Positions 34,490 to 43,194 are shown, counted from the stretch's first letter. The stretch is DNA of 64,000 bases from Temperatibacter sp965603205 (GCA_965603205.1 CBFDCC010000005.1:124001-188000), one strand, 5' to 3'. Program-made: numbers and translations. Notes: a model not told the origin generated them from the sequence alone.

Positions 34490-35434
34490 TTACTCACTGA
34501 TTTCACGCTCATATGCGACGACCAAAACACCTGCTACACTTTTAGTTATACCAGCCTTATCTAAAAGTTTAATAAGAATTTTTTTACCGCCCTGCGCTAA
34601 TACATTTTGTATAACAGTAAAATCATGATCTGTTAACACAGCAAGTGAGGCATAGAATAATCTTAAATTATTATTCTGTAAAAAATTGAGTAATTGATCA
34701 CCTTTTAAGCCTTCAGCCTCATTAAGCCTATGTAAGTAAGTTAGCACTTCCGATGTTGGGGAAGCATTCATCGTGGCTAAAAACACACGACGCGTGGCAA
34801 GCGACACAACATATGATGCAAAATCCTCAGCAAGATTAAATTTGGACATCAATCGCTCGCCATATTGATTTGATATCTTAAATATTAATTTTTCCACCGC
34901 CTCTAGCGGTAAATCAGCACGCTTTGCTAGTGCTTCAAGTAAAGTCGCATCTTCAGAGAAGCGATCAACAACGCGATCGCATGACCGCGCAGAAACCTCA
35001 GCCGTTTTATTTTCAATGAGTGTAGATACAACGTCACGACCAGCAACATCGCATATGGCAAAAGCAACTGCTTCACAAACACCTTCTCTTTTGGCTATTG
35101 CCAGATGCTTGGTATCATCACTTCGATAAATCAAGTCTACCATAAACTTATCATCAATAGCATCACAGGCCATCAAAAATGGAATTGATATTTCATCAAT
35201 ATCATTGACCAAGGTTTCAACAAGCTCTTCTGCTAGAAAACTACAGTCCCGTAACTCACGTGATAATGCTTCCCTAACAGCTAATGATGTATCCTCTGCT
35301 AGAAGCTGAGCTATTTTCAGAGCTTCTTTTGGGTTATCATCATCTACTCTATTTTGAAGAATCGCTCCTACTTTTCGCGCAATATCAATCCGCGCAATCC
35401 GGTCCGAACGTTTCAATTTATTTATATCTATCAC
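34490..35434 (-). CDS. DUF2336 domain-containing protein
   Basis: 314 residues, almost all alpha-helical, with HEAT-like repeats: 'LAEDTSLAVREALSRELRD', 'VNDIDEISIPFLMAC', 'ALAKRADLPLEAVEKLI'. This matches DUF2336, a family found mainly in alphaproteobacteria and without an established function. No catalytic motif, signal peptide or membrane segment is seen. Translation starts at a GTG at 35434 with a GGGAT site. It is co-oriented with the PlsC-like acyltransferase gene, 19 bases upstream of it. A protein-protein scaffold role is likely but inferred from the fold only. Confidence 0.8.
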   Translation of the reverse strand: MIDINKLKRSDRIARIDIARKVGAILQNRVDDDNPKEALKIAQLLAEDTSLAVREALSRELRDCSFLAEELVETLVNDIDEISIPFLMACDAIDDKFMVDLIYRSDDTKHLAIAKREGVCEAVAFAICDVAGRDVVSTLIENKTAEVSARSCDRVVDRFSEDATLLEALAKRADLPLEAVEKLIFKISNQYGERLMSKFNLAEDFASYVVSLATRRVFLATMNASPTSEVLTYLHRLNEAEGLKGDQLLNFLQNNNLRLFYASLAVLTDHDFTVIQNVLAQGGKKILIKLLDKAGITKSVAGVLVVAYEREISE

Positions 35435-35539
35435 ACTTTAATATCCCAAATTATATACAGGCTTAATACATTCTAATTCCTTAATATTCAATAAGGAGCA
35501 TGTAATCAATATACTGATTTAATTATTTAATATTACTTA

Positions 35540-36064
35540 TTATTCAATTAATTTTAGACTTTTAGAAAAATGCCTTGAATTATTTTGATATAACTCAGCA
35601 GAATAACTTATAAGTTGAACTTCCTCATTCGTAACGGATCGAACTACCTTTGCTGGTGACCCCATAATCATAGATCCATCAGGGAAAGCCTTCCCTTCGG
35701 TTATAAGTGCATTAGCACCGACGATACAGTTCTTTCCGATTCGCGCTCCATTCAGCACAGTAGCTCCCATGCCGATCAGACTATTGTCATCAATTGAGCA
35801 ACCATGCAAAATAACATTATGTCCAACCGTAACATTCTTGCCTATAGTAGTGGGGAACCCCACATCAGCATGGATCATCGTCAAATCTTGAATGTTACTA
35901 CCCTCGCCAATAATGATTGGATCGGTATCACCACGCACAACACAGCCGAACCATACACTACTGTGTTTATGAAGTTCAACACACCCAATTACGCTCGCTG
36001 TATCAGCTATCCATACATCTGCGTCCAATTTATGAGGTGCAACACCATCCAGTTCATATAACAT
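35540..36064 (-). CDS. Gamma-carbonic anhydrase family protein (YrdA/PaaY-like)
   Basis: 174 residues forming a left-handed beta-helix of hexapeptide repeats. 'SSVWFGCVVRGDTDPIIIGE', 'NIQDLTMIHAD' and 'VGHNVILHGCSIDDNSLIGM' hold the metal-binding histidines (H in MIHAD, VGHN, LHGC) and the R-G-D-x-x-x-I motif. The family includes true carbonic anhydrases and thioesterase-like proteins such as PaaY. Start ATG with an AGGAG site. Divergent from mnmC, with a gap of 87 bases. Enzyme activity is not certain because the catalytic glutamates differ between members. Confidence 0.88.
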   Translation of the reverse strand: MLYELDGVAPHKLDADVWIADTASVIGCVELHKHSSVWFGCVVRGDTDPIIIGEGSNIQDLTMIHADVGFPTTIGKNVTVGHNVILHGCSIDDNSLIGMGATVLNGARIGKNCIVGANALITEGKAFPDGSMIMGSPAKVVRSVTNEEVQLISYSAELYQNNSRHFSKSLKLIE

Positions 36065-36151
36065 AATTAGTCTCCTTTAAGTGCGACAATAAACACCAAA
36101 TAGCCTGCGTCAATAAAGACATTTCATTTTAACTAGTGTAAGAACAAAATT

Positions 36152-38056
36152 ATGAGTGAGCCGTCTATCAAATCTTTATCTACAAGCGACCTTAATTGGC
36201 ATGGTGACACACCTGCTTCGCCTCTTTACGATGACTTTTATTTTTTTAATGAGGATGGTTATGGCGAAACGAGACATGTATTTTTAGATGGTATTAATAT
36301 CAATCAAATTGATCACGATAGTTCTAAGCCTTACATTATAGTAGAGACAGGTTTTGGTACTGGACTGAATTTTTTAGCCACATGGAAAGCATGGCGTGAT
36401 GCAAAGATAAAAGCACCTCTGTATTTTATATCAATTGAGGGGCACCCGCTGCATGAGGACGTTTTAACAAGGTCACACGCTCAATTTCCTATACTTGCCG
36501 AGCAGTCCTCTACCTTAATCAAGCATATCCCCCCCCCAAGCCCTGGTCATCATCTAAGGCATTTTGATAATGGACATATAACCCTACTGCTAATCTATGA
36601 TGATATTCTATCAGGACTTAAAAGCTTAATGAGCACAGTTGATGCGTGGTATTTAGATGGTTTCACACCTAGTAAAAATCCTGAAATGTGGTCTGTTTCA
36701 GTCTTCGATCAGATAAAACGGCTATCCGATCAAGGCACTAAATTGGCAACCTTCACTGCTGCTGGTTTTGTTAGACGGGGATTATCAAATCGCGGTTTTG
36801 CGATGCAGAAACGGGCTGGGTTTCAAAAAAAACGAGAATGTTTATGCGGTATTTTTGAAAAAACTCGCGATTCCACTCAATCTAAAAATATACTCCACAT
36901 GAATAAGATAAATACCGCATATTCAAAGACAATAGTACTAGGGGCGGGATTTGCTGGGGCATTCACAGCAAATGCGCTTCATAGGTCTGGCGTAGATGTT
37001 ACTGTGATTAACAGCCCAGACAAGCCCACAGCCTCAAATGTACCTGGCGCGATACTTTCCCCTACGTTTATTCAAAACCACCAAGGAGCATCCCGCATCC
37101 TCACCAGCAGTTTTTTACATAGTTTTTCCAATGAGCATATTTTGAATAATTTATGTAAGCCTTTGGGATTATTGCAAAAAGCCAATGGTGAGAAAGATAA
37201 GAAACGCCTGAACACCTTACCCTCTTTTTTGAATTGGCCTAGATCATGGTTAGATCGCGCAGAAGACGGTCTTGAATTTCCTCGCTGCGGCAGTGTGGAC
37301 ACTAAAAATATTTTGCATGAACTATTGGTTGGTATAAATCAGCAGCCCGCAACAATTGTTGATATTCAATTTATAGAAAATGAATGGCACCTGTTTAACC
37401 AAACTAATCATTTAGTAGCGAGAGCACCTAATTTAGTCTTATGCGGTGGTGTAAGCGGTAGTGATTTACCCTATATAAACCAAATGCACATGGTACCCAA
37501 TCGTGGACAGATCGAGCTTATATTAGACAGCGCTATTTACCCAGCTGGATCCGTCACATTTGATGGCTATATATGCCCTACCATAAACTTTAAAGGCCTA
37601 AAAGTCAGGCCAGTAGGGTCAAGTTTTACCCGTAATATTAATGATGATTGGCTTGACCATAACAAAGAGGATCAGCAAGAAACAATACAGAATCTACAAC
37701 ATAATATAAATACAATCACTAGCCCAGAGCCTATGGATTCGTGGGTTGGCCTGCGGGCAACAACCATTGACCATTTCCCTATCGTTGGACCAATACCTAA
37801 ATGGGAACAATGGAAGAATTCTTTGAGGCCTCTAGCAAAAGATTCAAAACGCAATAAACCCCTATATCCTTTAGAGTATCATAAAGGCTTATATACGCTA
37901 ACAGGATTAGGCTCAAAAGGGCTACAGCTTGCCCCACTCTGTGCAGAAATCATTAATGCCATGATAGTCGGCATTCCCAGCCCCATAGCCGATGAAGACA
38001 TAAAAATCCTTCATCCTGGACGTTTTCTAATAAGGGATATTATAAAAGGATTATAA
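36152..38056 (+). CDS. mnmC: Bifunctional tRNA mnm5s2U biosynthesis protein MnmC
   Basis: 634 residues with two domains. The N-terminal MnmD-type methyltransferase (1-240) has the SAM motif 'VETGFGTGLNFLATW' (from about residue 64) and 'DAWYLDGFTPSKNPEMW'. The C-terminal FAD oxidoreductase (about 260-634) starts with 'TIVLGAGFAGAFTANAL' and ends with 'GLYTLTGLGSKGLQLAPLCA'. It converts cmnm5(s2)U34 to nm5 and then mnm5(s2)U34 in tRNA. The start has no strong ribosome site. It converges on the BigR/SqrR-type regulator gene, 12 bases apart. Confidence 0.93.
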   Translation: MSEPSIKSLSTSDLNWHGDTPASPLYDDFYFFNEDGYGETRHVFLDGININQIDHDSSKPYIIVETGFGTGLNFLATWKAWRDAKIKAPLYFISIEGHPLHEDVLTRSHAQFPILAEQSSTLIKHIPPPSPGHHLRHFDNGHITLLLIYDDILSGLKSLMSTVDAWYLDGFTPSKNPEMWSVSVFDQIKRLSDQGTKLATFTAAGFVRRGLSNRGFAMQKRAGFQKKRECLCGIFEKTRDSTQSKNILHMNKINTAYSKTIVLGAGFAGAFTANALHRSGVDVTVINSPDKPTASNVPGAILSPTFIQNHQGASRILTSSFLHSFSNEHILNNLCKPLGLLQKANGEKDKKRLNTLPSFLNWPRSWLDRAEDGLEFPRCGSVDTKNILHELLVGINQQPATIVDIQFIENEWHLFNQTNHLVARAPNLVLCGGVSGSDLPYINQMHMVPNRGQIELILDSAIYPAGSVTFDGYICPTINFKGLKVRPVGSSFTRNINDDWLDHNKEDQQETIQNLQHNINTITSPEPMDSWVGLRATTIDHFPIVGPIPKWEQWKNSLRPLAKDSKRNKPLYPLEYHKGLYTLTGLGSKGLQLAPLCAEIINAMIVGIPSPIADEDIKILHPGRFLIRDIIKGL

Positions 38057-38068
38057 AATTAGTAATTC

Positions 38069-38398
38069 TTATTCAACAACACAAAATTGTTCGCACATAA
38101 CAGTTATCACGTTGATAATACGAGCATCTGCAACAGAATAATAAACCACTTGAGACTCTCTGCGTGTTTTTACAAGACCTTCTTTGCGTAACCTAGCCAG
38201 TTGTTGTGATACGGACGATTGTCTCATATCTAACAAATCAACCAAATTACTGACCGATTTTTCTCCGTCGACAAGCTGGCAAACTAAAAGCAATCGTGTA
38301 GGATGGGATAATGCTTTCATTAACCCAGCAGCCTGCACAGATGAATTTTTCATCATTTGCAGCTGATCATCCGTAACGACAACTCCTTTAGACCCCAT
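38069..38398 (-). CDS. ArsR-family persulfide sensor repressor (BigR/SqrR type)
   Basis: 109 residues with an ArsR winged helix: 'LMKALSHPTRLLLVCQLVDG' and 'DMRQSSVSQQLARLRKEGLV'. Cys40 and Cys106 occupy the places of the redox pair C41/C107 of SqrR and its BigR homologue, which form a tetrasulfide link when persulfides rise. Cys102 is extra. Repression of the divergent persulfide dioxygenase operon is expected. The frame opens at 38425, but the ATG at 38398 has AAGGGGG six bases before it, which also leaves room for an operator. Metal-sensing is unlikely because the ArsR metal ligands are missing. Confidence 0.87.
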   Translation of the reverse strand: MGSKGVVVTDDQLQMMKNSSVQAAGLMKALSHPTRLLLVCQLVDGEKSVSNLVDLLDMRQSSVSQQLARLRKEGLVKTRRESQVVYYSVADARIINVITVMCEQFCVVE

Positions 38399-38431
38399 AA
38401 CATCCCCCTTTACATATAGCGTCATATACTA

Positions 38432-38449
38432 TATTCATTTTATTGAATA
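38432..38449. promoter_or_regulatory. Candidate BigR/SqrR operator
   Basis: TATTCA-tttTat-TGAATA is an inverted repeat with 6-bp perfect arms in the 94-base divergent gap. BigR-type sites are AT-rich palindromes containing ATTC/GAAT half sites, so this fits. It lies 34 bases before the regulator start and 44 before the dioxygenase start, able to control both. Confidence 0.5.
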
Positions 38450-38492
38450 AACAAAAAAATCACCCCAAGTCAACTTGATACTGGACAAAAAC

Positions 38493-39362
38493 ATGACCGA
38501 CACCCCAATTGTGGAACTCTTTTTCGATAATAGTACTAACACAGCTACTTATCTAGTTTATAATAGCGAAAGTGGTAAAAGTATAATTATAGATTCAGTA
38601 TTCGACTATCATCCAGAATCAGGAAAATTATCTACTGCAAGTGCAGATTTAATAATTAAGAGAATAGATGAGTTGAAATTATCTAATGCTTTTATATTGG
38701 AAACACATGCTCACGCCGACCATATAACAGCGGCCCCTTATTTAAAAAAACATGTTGGTGGCGCCACTTGCATAGGTGAATTTATTACGGCATCTCAAAA
38801 AACCTTTGCTGGCATATTTAATCTTGGGGATGATTTCCAAACAGATGGTTCCCAGTTTGATATTTTACTTGGTGAAGGTGATACATTAGATTTTGGAGAC
38901 CTGACACTACAGACTATGCACACACCTGGTCATACACCCGGATGTGTTTCTTATTTAATAGGAGATGCAATATTTGTTGGTGATGTAATTTTCATGCCTG
39001 ATTATGGCTCTGCTCGCTGTGACTTTCCAAGCGGGGACGCTGCTGTGCTTTATGATTCTATTCAAAAGATTTTTTGCCTTACCGATAATACTAGGGTGTT
39101 TGTGGGGCACGACTATGCGCCTGGTGGGCGTGAAATACAGGTTGAGACAACTATCAAGGCTGAAAGAGAAACAAATATTCATTTTAAAGGCAATGTTTCA
39201 AAATCTGACTTTGTAAAATTTAGACATAGCCGCGATGCTACATTAGACGCACCACGCTTGCTTTATCCGTCAGTCCAGCTAAATATCAATGCAGGTAAAA
39301 TACCAGCGGCGGAAAGCAATGGAACAAGTTACTTAAAAATTCCGCTAACCATAAAAGAGTAG
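38493..39362 (+). CDS. Persulfide dioxygenase-like MBL hydrolase (Blh/ETHE1-like)
   Basis: 289 residues. The metallo-beta-lactamase motif is 'ILETHAHADHITAAPYLKK' (H-x-H-x-D-H). Further ligands lie in 'MHTPGHTPGCVSYL', 'AIFVGDVIFMPDYG' and 'RVFVGHDYAPGG'. This pattern is that of ETHE1/Blh persulfide dioxygenases, which oxidise glutathione persulfide to sulfite with an iron centre. No rhodanese domain is fused. It is the first gene of an operon with two YeeE/YedE proteins under the divergent BigR/SqrR repressor. ATG at 38493 is preferred over TTG at 38475 because of the GGA eight bases upstream. Confidence 0.87.
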   Translation: MTDTPIVELFFDNSTNTATYLVYNSESGKSIIIDSVFDYHPESGKLSTASADLIIKRIDELKLSNAFILETHAHADHITAAPYLKKHVGGATCIGEFITASQKTFAGIFNLGDDFQTDGSQFDILLGEGDTLDFGDLTLQTMHTPGHTPGCVSYLIGDAIFVGDVIFMPDYGSARCDFPSGDAAVLYDSIQKIFCLTDNTRVFVGHDYAPGGREIQVETTIKAERETNIHFKGNVSKSDFVKFRHSRDATLDAPRLLYPSVQLNINAGKIPAAESNGTSYLKIPLTIKE

Positions 39363-39376
39363 AAAGAGATAGAGCA

Positions 39377-39802
39377 ATGACAATCGATATAGAAAATTTT
39401 ACACCTCTCTATTCATTAATTGGTGGAGGCTTAATAGGACTTGCAGCCCTAATATTAATGATTTCCATAGGTCGAATCATGGGGGTTAGCGGTATTACAG
39501 CAGCAGCTATTGAAGGACCTAAACGAGATTGGCAATTAGCCTTTATCTTAGGCATTATTGTCTCTGCTCTTAGTTATAACTATCTATCGCCTACGCCTGC
39601 TATCGTAACGGTGACTGAGGATAGCACTATACTAATACTAGCCGGTCTTCTTGTTGGTCTGGGTACACGAATAGGCAGTGGCTGTACCAGTGGACACGGG
39701 GTATGCGGCATTTCAAGACTATCTCTTAGATCATTAGGTGCTGTCATAACATTTATGTTCAGCGGTATCGTAACCGTCTTTATCATGCAAAATATAGTTT
39801 AG
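39377..39802 (+). CDS. YeeE/YedE-family sulfur transporter, half 1
   Basis: 141 residues, four or five transmembrane segments. The family motif 'GLGTRIGSGCTSGHGVCGIS' carries the paired cysteines that contact thiosulfate or persulfide sulfur in TsuA-like channels. It starts 14 bases after the dioxygenase and is followed 11 bases later by a second half, the arrangement of the pmpA/pmpB or YeeE pair in the bigR operon. It probably moves reduced sulfur compounds across the inner membrane. Direction is not known from sequence. Confidence 0.85.
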   Translation: MTIDIENFTPLYSLIGGGLIGLAALILMISIGRIMGVSGITAAAIEGPKRDWQLAFILGIIVSALSYNYLSPTPAIVTVTEDSTILILAGLLVGLGTRIGSGCTSGHGVCGISRLSLRSLGAVITFMFSGIVTVFIMQNIV

Positions 39803-39813
39803 GAGTAATACCA

Positions 39814-40224
39814 ATGAAACTTATAGTATCAGCATTCATATCAGGTATCATATTCTCAGTAGGATTAATTATCTCAGGCATGAGTAATCCAGATAAAGTC
39901 ATATCGTTCCTTGATATTTCAGGGCTATGGGATCCATCTCTAGCGTTTGTTATGATGGGTGCCATCGTAATAGCAGCCGTAGGATATAGAATCACTCTGA
40001 CGCGTGAAAAACCCTTATTTAGCGACAGCTTTCAAGTACCGCAAAAAGTAATCATGGATAAGCAATTAATTCTTGGCGCTATTTTATTTGGGATTGGATG
40101 GGGCCTCGCTGGTATTTGCCCAGGCCCTGCATTAACATTAGTTGCCCTCGCGCCGAAAACAGCTCTAATGTTTGTAATACCAATGATTATAGGTTTAAAA
40201 TTAGGCGGGAAAGTACGGTTATAA
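39814..40224 (+). CDS. YeeE/YedE-family sulfur transporter, half 2
   Basis: 136 residues with about four transmembrane segments. 'VGLIISGMSNPDKVISFLDI' and 'FGIGWGLAGICPGPALTLVA' match the DUF6691/YedE half protein, with its single conserved Cys in GICPGP. It ends the sulfur operon, 9 bases from the convergent kinase gene. With the preceding gene it would form one two-part transporter equal to the fused YeeE of enterobacteria. Confidence 0.85.
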   Translation: MKLIVSAFISGIIFSVGLIISGMSNPDKVISFLDISGLWDPSLAFVMMGAIVIAAVGYRITLTREKPLFSDSFQVPQKVIMDKQLILGAILFGIGWGLAGICPGPALTLVALAPKTALMFVIPMIIGLKLGGKVRL

Positions 40225-40233
40225 ACCCTGATG

Positions 40234-41127
40234 CTATAGTTTTTGAATAGCCGTTACTTGATTGCCAGCCTCATTGTAGTTAAGTGACGAAAAACAGGCC
40301 TTCGCCATTAGAACTCCCCGTCCATGCCCCATGTTCTGGTCCATATCGTTATTCATGAATAATTCATGATCAAAACCAGAGCCTTCATCTTGGATAATAT
40401 ATTCAACTTTATCTTGGTAACGGGTATATTTTAATGTCACTTCACGCGTATTATTAAGACTAAGCTCATTGATTTCTTCTGCTAGACGTCCTTGTTGAAT
40501 TAACTCGCCTTTTCTCTTAAACTTAATATTCAAACATCCATGTTCGACAGCATTAATAAGTAGCTCTGATAAGCCAACAGCGACTGCAATAGGATCAGGT
40601 ACAGCAATAGATAATAAAGAGGCTAAATTTTGAGCCTCCTCTCGCGTAGTTAATTTAAAAACACCATTAACAATTTGTCCAATAGCATCGGCCCTTTTGC
40701 TCAATTCTTTGCGTAACTGACTAAGTCTAATATATTCTTCTATAACGATAGAAACATGGCTACGAATTATTTCTAATTTCCTATTATTACTTACTATCTG
40801 ATTTATACCAGCTTTTAGCATACGGTTAATGCCAACAGCATTATCATTATGTAGTGCAATGATGGGTAAATCATGTAACTTTGGATGTGCTCTAATCTTT
40901 GTACATATGTTTATTTTTTCTTGAAAGGGTATTTCTGCTAGGAATAATAAGCAGCCTATATTTCTATGAAGAAACAATTCTTTAATTATATCAACATCGT
41001 GATTATGTATAGATGTTGAAAAATCATTACAACTTAGCGCCATCATAGCATGATTAGCCGTAGTATCTTCCCACCCTAATATAATAGCATGAGGATAATC
41101 AGACCTAATAATCGCGGCTGTATTCAT
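40234..41127 (-). CDS. Degenerate receiver fused to HATPase (partner-switching kinase)
   Basis: 297 residues. The first ~125 residues have receiver-like alternation, but the phospho-Asp position reads 'IGCLLFLAEIPFQ' without Asp, so it is likely a pseudo-receiver. A short coiled segment (about 130-160) follows, then a HATPase_c domain with the N box 'SELLINAVEHGCLN', G1 'IIQDEGSGFD' and G2 'MGHGRGVLMAKACF'. This is the RsbW/SpoIIAB-type kinase fold, expected to phosphorylate the STAS antagonist. It is last in a three-gene minus-strand unit behind the receiver-PP2C gene (9 bases). Confidence 0.8.
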   Translation of the reverse strand: MNTAAIIRSDYPHAIILGWEDTTANHAMMALSCNDFSTSIHNHDVDIIKELFLHRNIGCLLFLAEIPFQEKINICTKIRAHPKLHDLPIIALHNDNAVGINRMLKAGINQIVSNNRKLEIIRSHVSIVIEEYIRLSQLRKELSKRADAIGQIVNGVFKLTTREEAQNLASLLSIAVPDPIAVAVGLSELLINAVEHGCLNIKFKRKGELIQQGRLAEEINELSLNNTREVTLKYTRYQDKVEYIIQDEGSGFDHELFMNNDMDQNMGHGRGVLMAKACFSSLNYNEAGNQVTAIQKL

Positions 41128-41136
41128 CTAACCTTC

Positions 41137-42339
41137 CTAAACATGTATACCAATTGCCGTGAGATCATCAGGCAGTGCATCTGGAACAATCCCAAGAAAT
41201 TGATCAATGACAGTCATCACTAATTGATGATCATTTACATGGCTTGACCTACAAGACTGAACTAAAGTTTCTAAACCATCGTCACCAAGAAACTCACCAT
41301 TAAGCGCTGGCGCCTCTAATAAAACGTCTGAATAACAGAAGACGCATTCTCCTTGCGATAACTGCTCAGTTTTATTGTCATAGTCTGCGCTATTAGTAAT
41401 TGCGACAGGAAAGCCTTCAGATTCAAGATAGCGAATATCACCCTTAGAGTTAATAACAATGGGCCGTGGTGACCCCGCCCCTGCATATATTAATTCTTTA
41501 GATTTAAGATCTAATACACCATAAAACATTGTTGCAAACTGGCCTGTAGCAAAACTAGTTGCCAGTTCATCATTGAGCGCCTTTAAAAAGGCAGCTGGAT
41601 CAAGTTTTTTATCACTTAAACTGTCCATAACCGCATGAATTCTAAAGGTATTAAGCGCTGCACCAACACCATGACCTGACACATCAAGGATGAAAAAACC
41701 AAATTTATCATTTGGTAGTTCCCAAGCCCCCCAAAGATCACCACCTAGTTCGTATGAGGCTTTGTAATATGATTCCATAACAACATCATGACTTTTCAAG
41801 GCCGCTTTCATTGAATCAATATTAGGCATTAAGGATTCTTGCATCTCTCGCGCCATAGCCAATTCGCGGCGCATATTACCATAAAAATCGGTCAAGTTTG
41901 AAATCAATAGACGGTTTTCAAGGTGCATGCGCACTCTAGAGATAAGCTCTGCTTGATTAATGGGCTTTGAAACAAAGTCTGTAGCACCTACTTTGAAAAC
42001 TTCTGAGCGTTCTTCAGGTTTATCAATAGCGGACTGAATGAGTACTGGCAAAGATTGAGTTTTAGGATTTTTACGTAGAGATTTACATACTTCGTAACCT
42101 GATAAACGCGGCATATTTAAATCAAGAATAACAAGATCAGGCATCTCCGATGCGATGGTCTCGAGCGCTTCATCCCCATCAGAGGCATATATGATGTTAT
42201 TATAGCCAGCCTTTTGTAAACTCATGCCAATAATTTGGCGCATAAGTTTCATATCATCAACAACTAGAATTTGAGCAGAATATACATCCCCCATCAAGGA
42301 CTGTAATTCTGAAACCCCGTATTCTGGTTCAACAGTCAT
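41137..42339 (-). CDS. Response regulator with PP2C/SpoIIE phosphatase output (RsbU-like)
   Basis: 400 residues. The receiver (residues 20-135) is intact: Asp28/29, phospho-Asp73 (ILDLNMP) and Lys115 (VSKPIN). A helical linker (140-175) leads to a SpoIIE/PP2C phosphatase (180-400) with metal residues in 'ELGGDLWGAW', 'FGFFILDVSGHGVGAALNTF' and the terminal 'DDLTAIGI'. On phosphorylation by an unlinked histidine kinase it should dephosphorylate the STAS protein encoded next door. The start has no obvious ribosome site, so coupling with the STAS gene (35 bases away) is possible. Confidence 0.88.
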   Translation of the reverse strand: MTVEPEYGVSELQSLMGDVYSAQILVVDDMKLMRQIIGMSLQKAGYNNIIYASDGDEALETIASEMPDLVILDLNMPRLSGYEVCKSLRKNPKTQSLPVLIQSAIDKPEERSEVFKVGATDFVSKPINQAELISRVRMHLENRLLISNLTDFYGNMRRELAMAREMQESLMPNIDSMKAALKSHDVVMESYYKASYELGGDLWGAWELPNDKFGFFILDVSGHGVGAALNTFRIHAVMDSLSDKKLDPAAFLKALNDELATSFATGQFATMFYGVLDLKSKELIYAGAGSPRPIVINSKGDIRYLESEGFPVAITNSADYDNKTEQLSQGECVFCYSDVLLEAPALNGEFLGDDGLETLVQSCRSSHVNDHQLVMTVIDQFLGIVPDALPDDLTAIGIHV

Positions 42340-42374
42340 ATCAGATTATACTCACAAATAATTGAGGTTACAGC

Positions 42375-42674
42375 CTAACCTTCTAATAACTCTGATAATT
42401 TAGTTAGCTTAAGCATAGAAGCAACATGCCCCTGCGCGCCACGAACATTTAATTTCCATCCTGAAGTAACAGCCTGTTCACGCGCAATTAAGAACATGCC
42501 TAAACCAGCAGAATCAACCATACCTACTGATGAAATATCAAACACACCATTTTTAATAGATTGACCCTCAAGTTCCTTTAACATTTCCCGAAAGCGTACA
42601 TTTTCAGAAAATGTAATATCCCCAGTAAAAGAAACTGTAGCATCACCATTATCATTAGTAATACGATATTCCAT
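42375..42674 (-). CDS. STAS-domain anti-sigma factor antagonist
   Basis: 99 residues, one STAS domain. The phosphorylatable serine is Ser55 in 'SSVGMVDSAGLGMFLIAREQ' (D-S-A-G-L). It is the switch component of the module: unphosphorylated it would bind and block the HATPase partner or a downstream target, and phosphorylated it lets go. First gene of the unit, ATG with a GGAG site. In other alphaproteobacteria such modules control biofilm, secretion or general stress, but no sigma factor is encoded in the window. Confidence 0.88.
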   Translation of the reverse strand: MEYRITNDNGDATVSFTGDITFSENVRFREMLKELEGQSIKNGVFDISSVGMVDSAGLGMFLIAREQAVTSGWKLNVRGAQGHVASMLKLTKLSELLEG

Positions 42675-42688
42675 AGCTATACTCCTGT

Positions 42689-42706
42689 TATTAGTAGCTA
42701 AATATT
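42689..42706. repeat. Copy 1 of an 18-bp site, next to the STAS start
   Basis: TATTAGTAGCTAAATATT matches the site at 42875-42892 at 16 of 18 positions and contains TTAG...CTAA half-sites. It lies 15 bases upstream of the STAS start codon. Confidence 0.4.
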
Positions 42707-42874
42707 ATTCAAACACTTAACTCACTATCACCCATAGTATTACAATATGCAACTAAACCTTCAAAAAATAGTATGATTTTTTATAATATAGGAAAAAAAG
42801 TGAAAATAACTATAATTTAGTTCTTGTCTTGGCAGAGCAGTATTATTATTTTATACATGCTTCTATAGGGCATA

Positions 42875-42892
42875 TATTAGCTGCTAAATATT
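42875..42892. promoter_or_regulatory. Copy 2 of the 18-bp site, with palindrome TTAGCTGCTAA
   Basis: TATTAGCTGCTAAATATT contains the perfect 11-bp palindrome TTAGC-T-GCTAA and lies 18 bases before the Lrp-type gene start, just ahead of its GAGGA site. The same sequence, slightly changed, flanks the divergent STAS start, so one regulator could read both. The 236-base gap is otherwise very AT-rich and empty. Confidence 0.4.
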
Positions 42893-42910
42893 TAAAACGA
42901 GGATATATTC

Positions 42911-43186
42911 ATGAAAACTGTTTTTGTTCAAATCAAATGCGAGATGGGTCGCACCTATGAAGTAGCAGAACATTTAGCAGATGAAGTGGAAGAAGTACGA
43001 AGTGTATATTCCACCTCTGGACAATATGATTTGCTCGCACAGTTCTCATTAGCAGACGATCAAGAGATAGGCCGCTTTATCAATAACAGCGTACAAAAAG
43101 CCCCCGGTGTAAAAGATACCTATACCATCATAGGGCTGAATGCCTTTACCGAGAACGGCATTAAAGACGGCCCAGACAATCTGTAG
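42911..43186 (+). CDS. Stand-alone Lrp/AsnC ligand-binding (RAM) domain protein
   Basis: 91 residues: only the effector-binding, oligomerising domain of Lrp/AsnC regulators, with no helix-turn-helix. 'MKTVFVQIKCEMGRTYEVAE' begins the alpha-beta sandwich and 'VYSTSGQYDLLAQFSLAD' is the usual core (typically ...tGeyDyll.v...d). Such proteins can bind amino acids and form mixed oligomers with full Lrp proteins. It converges on the serine hydrolase, 8 bases apart. ATG with a GAGGA site. A palindromic site precedes it. Confidence 0.87.
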   Translation: MKTVFVQIKCEMGRTYEVAEHLADEVEEVRSVYSTSGQYDLLAQFSLADDQEIGRFINNSVQKAPGVKDTYTIIGLNAFTENGIKDGPDNL

Positions 43187-43194
43187 AACAATAT

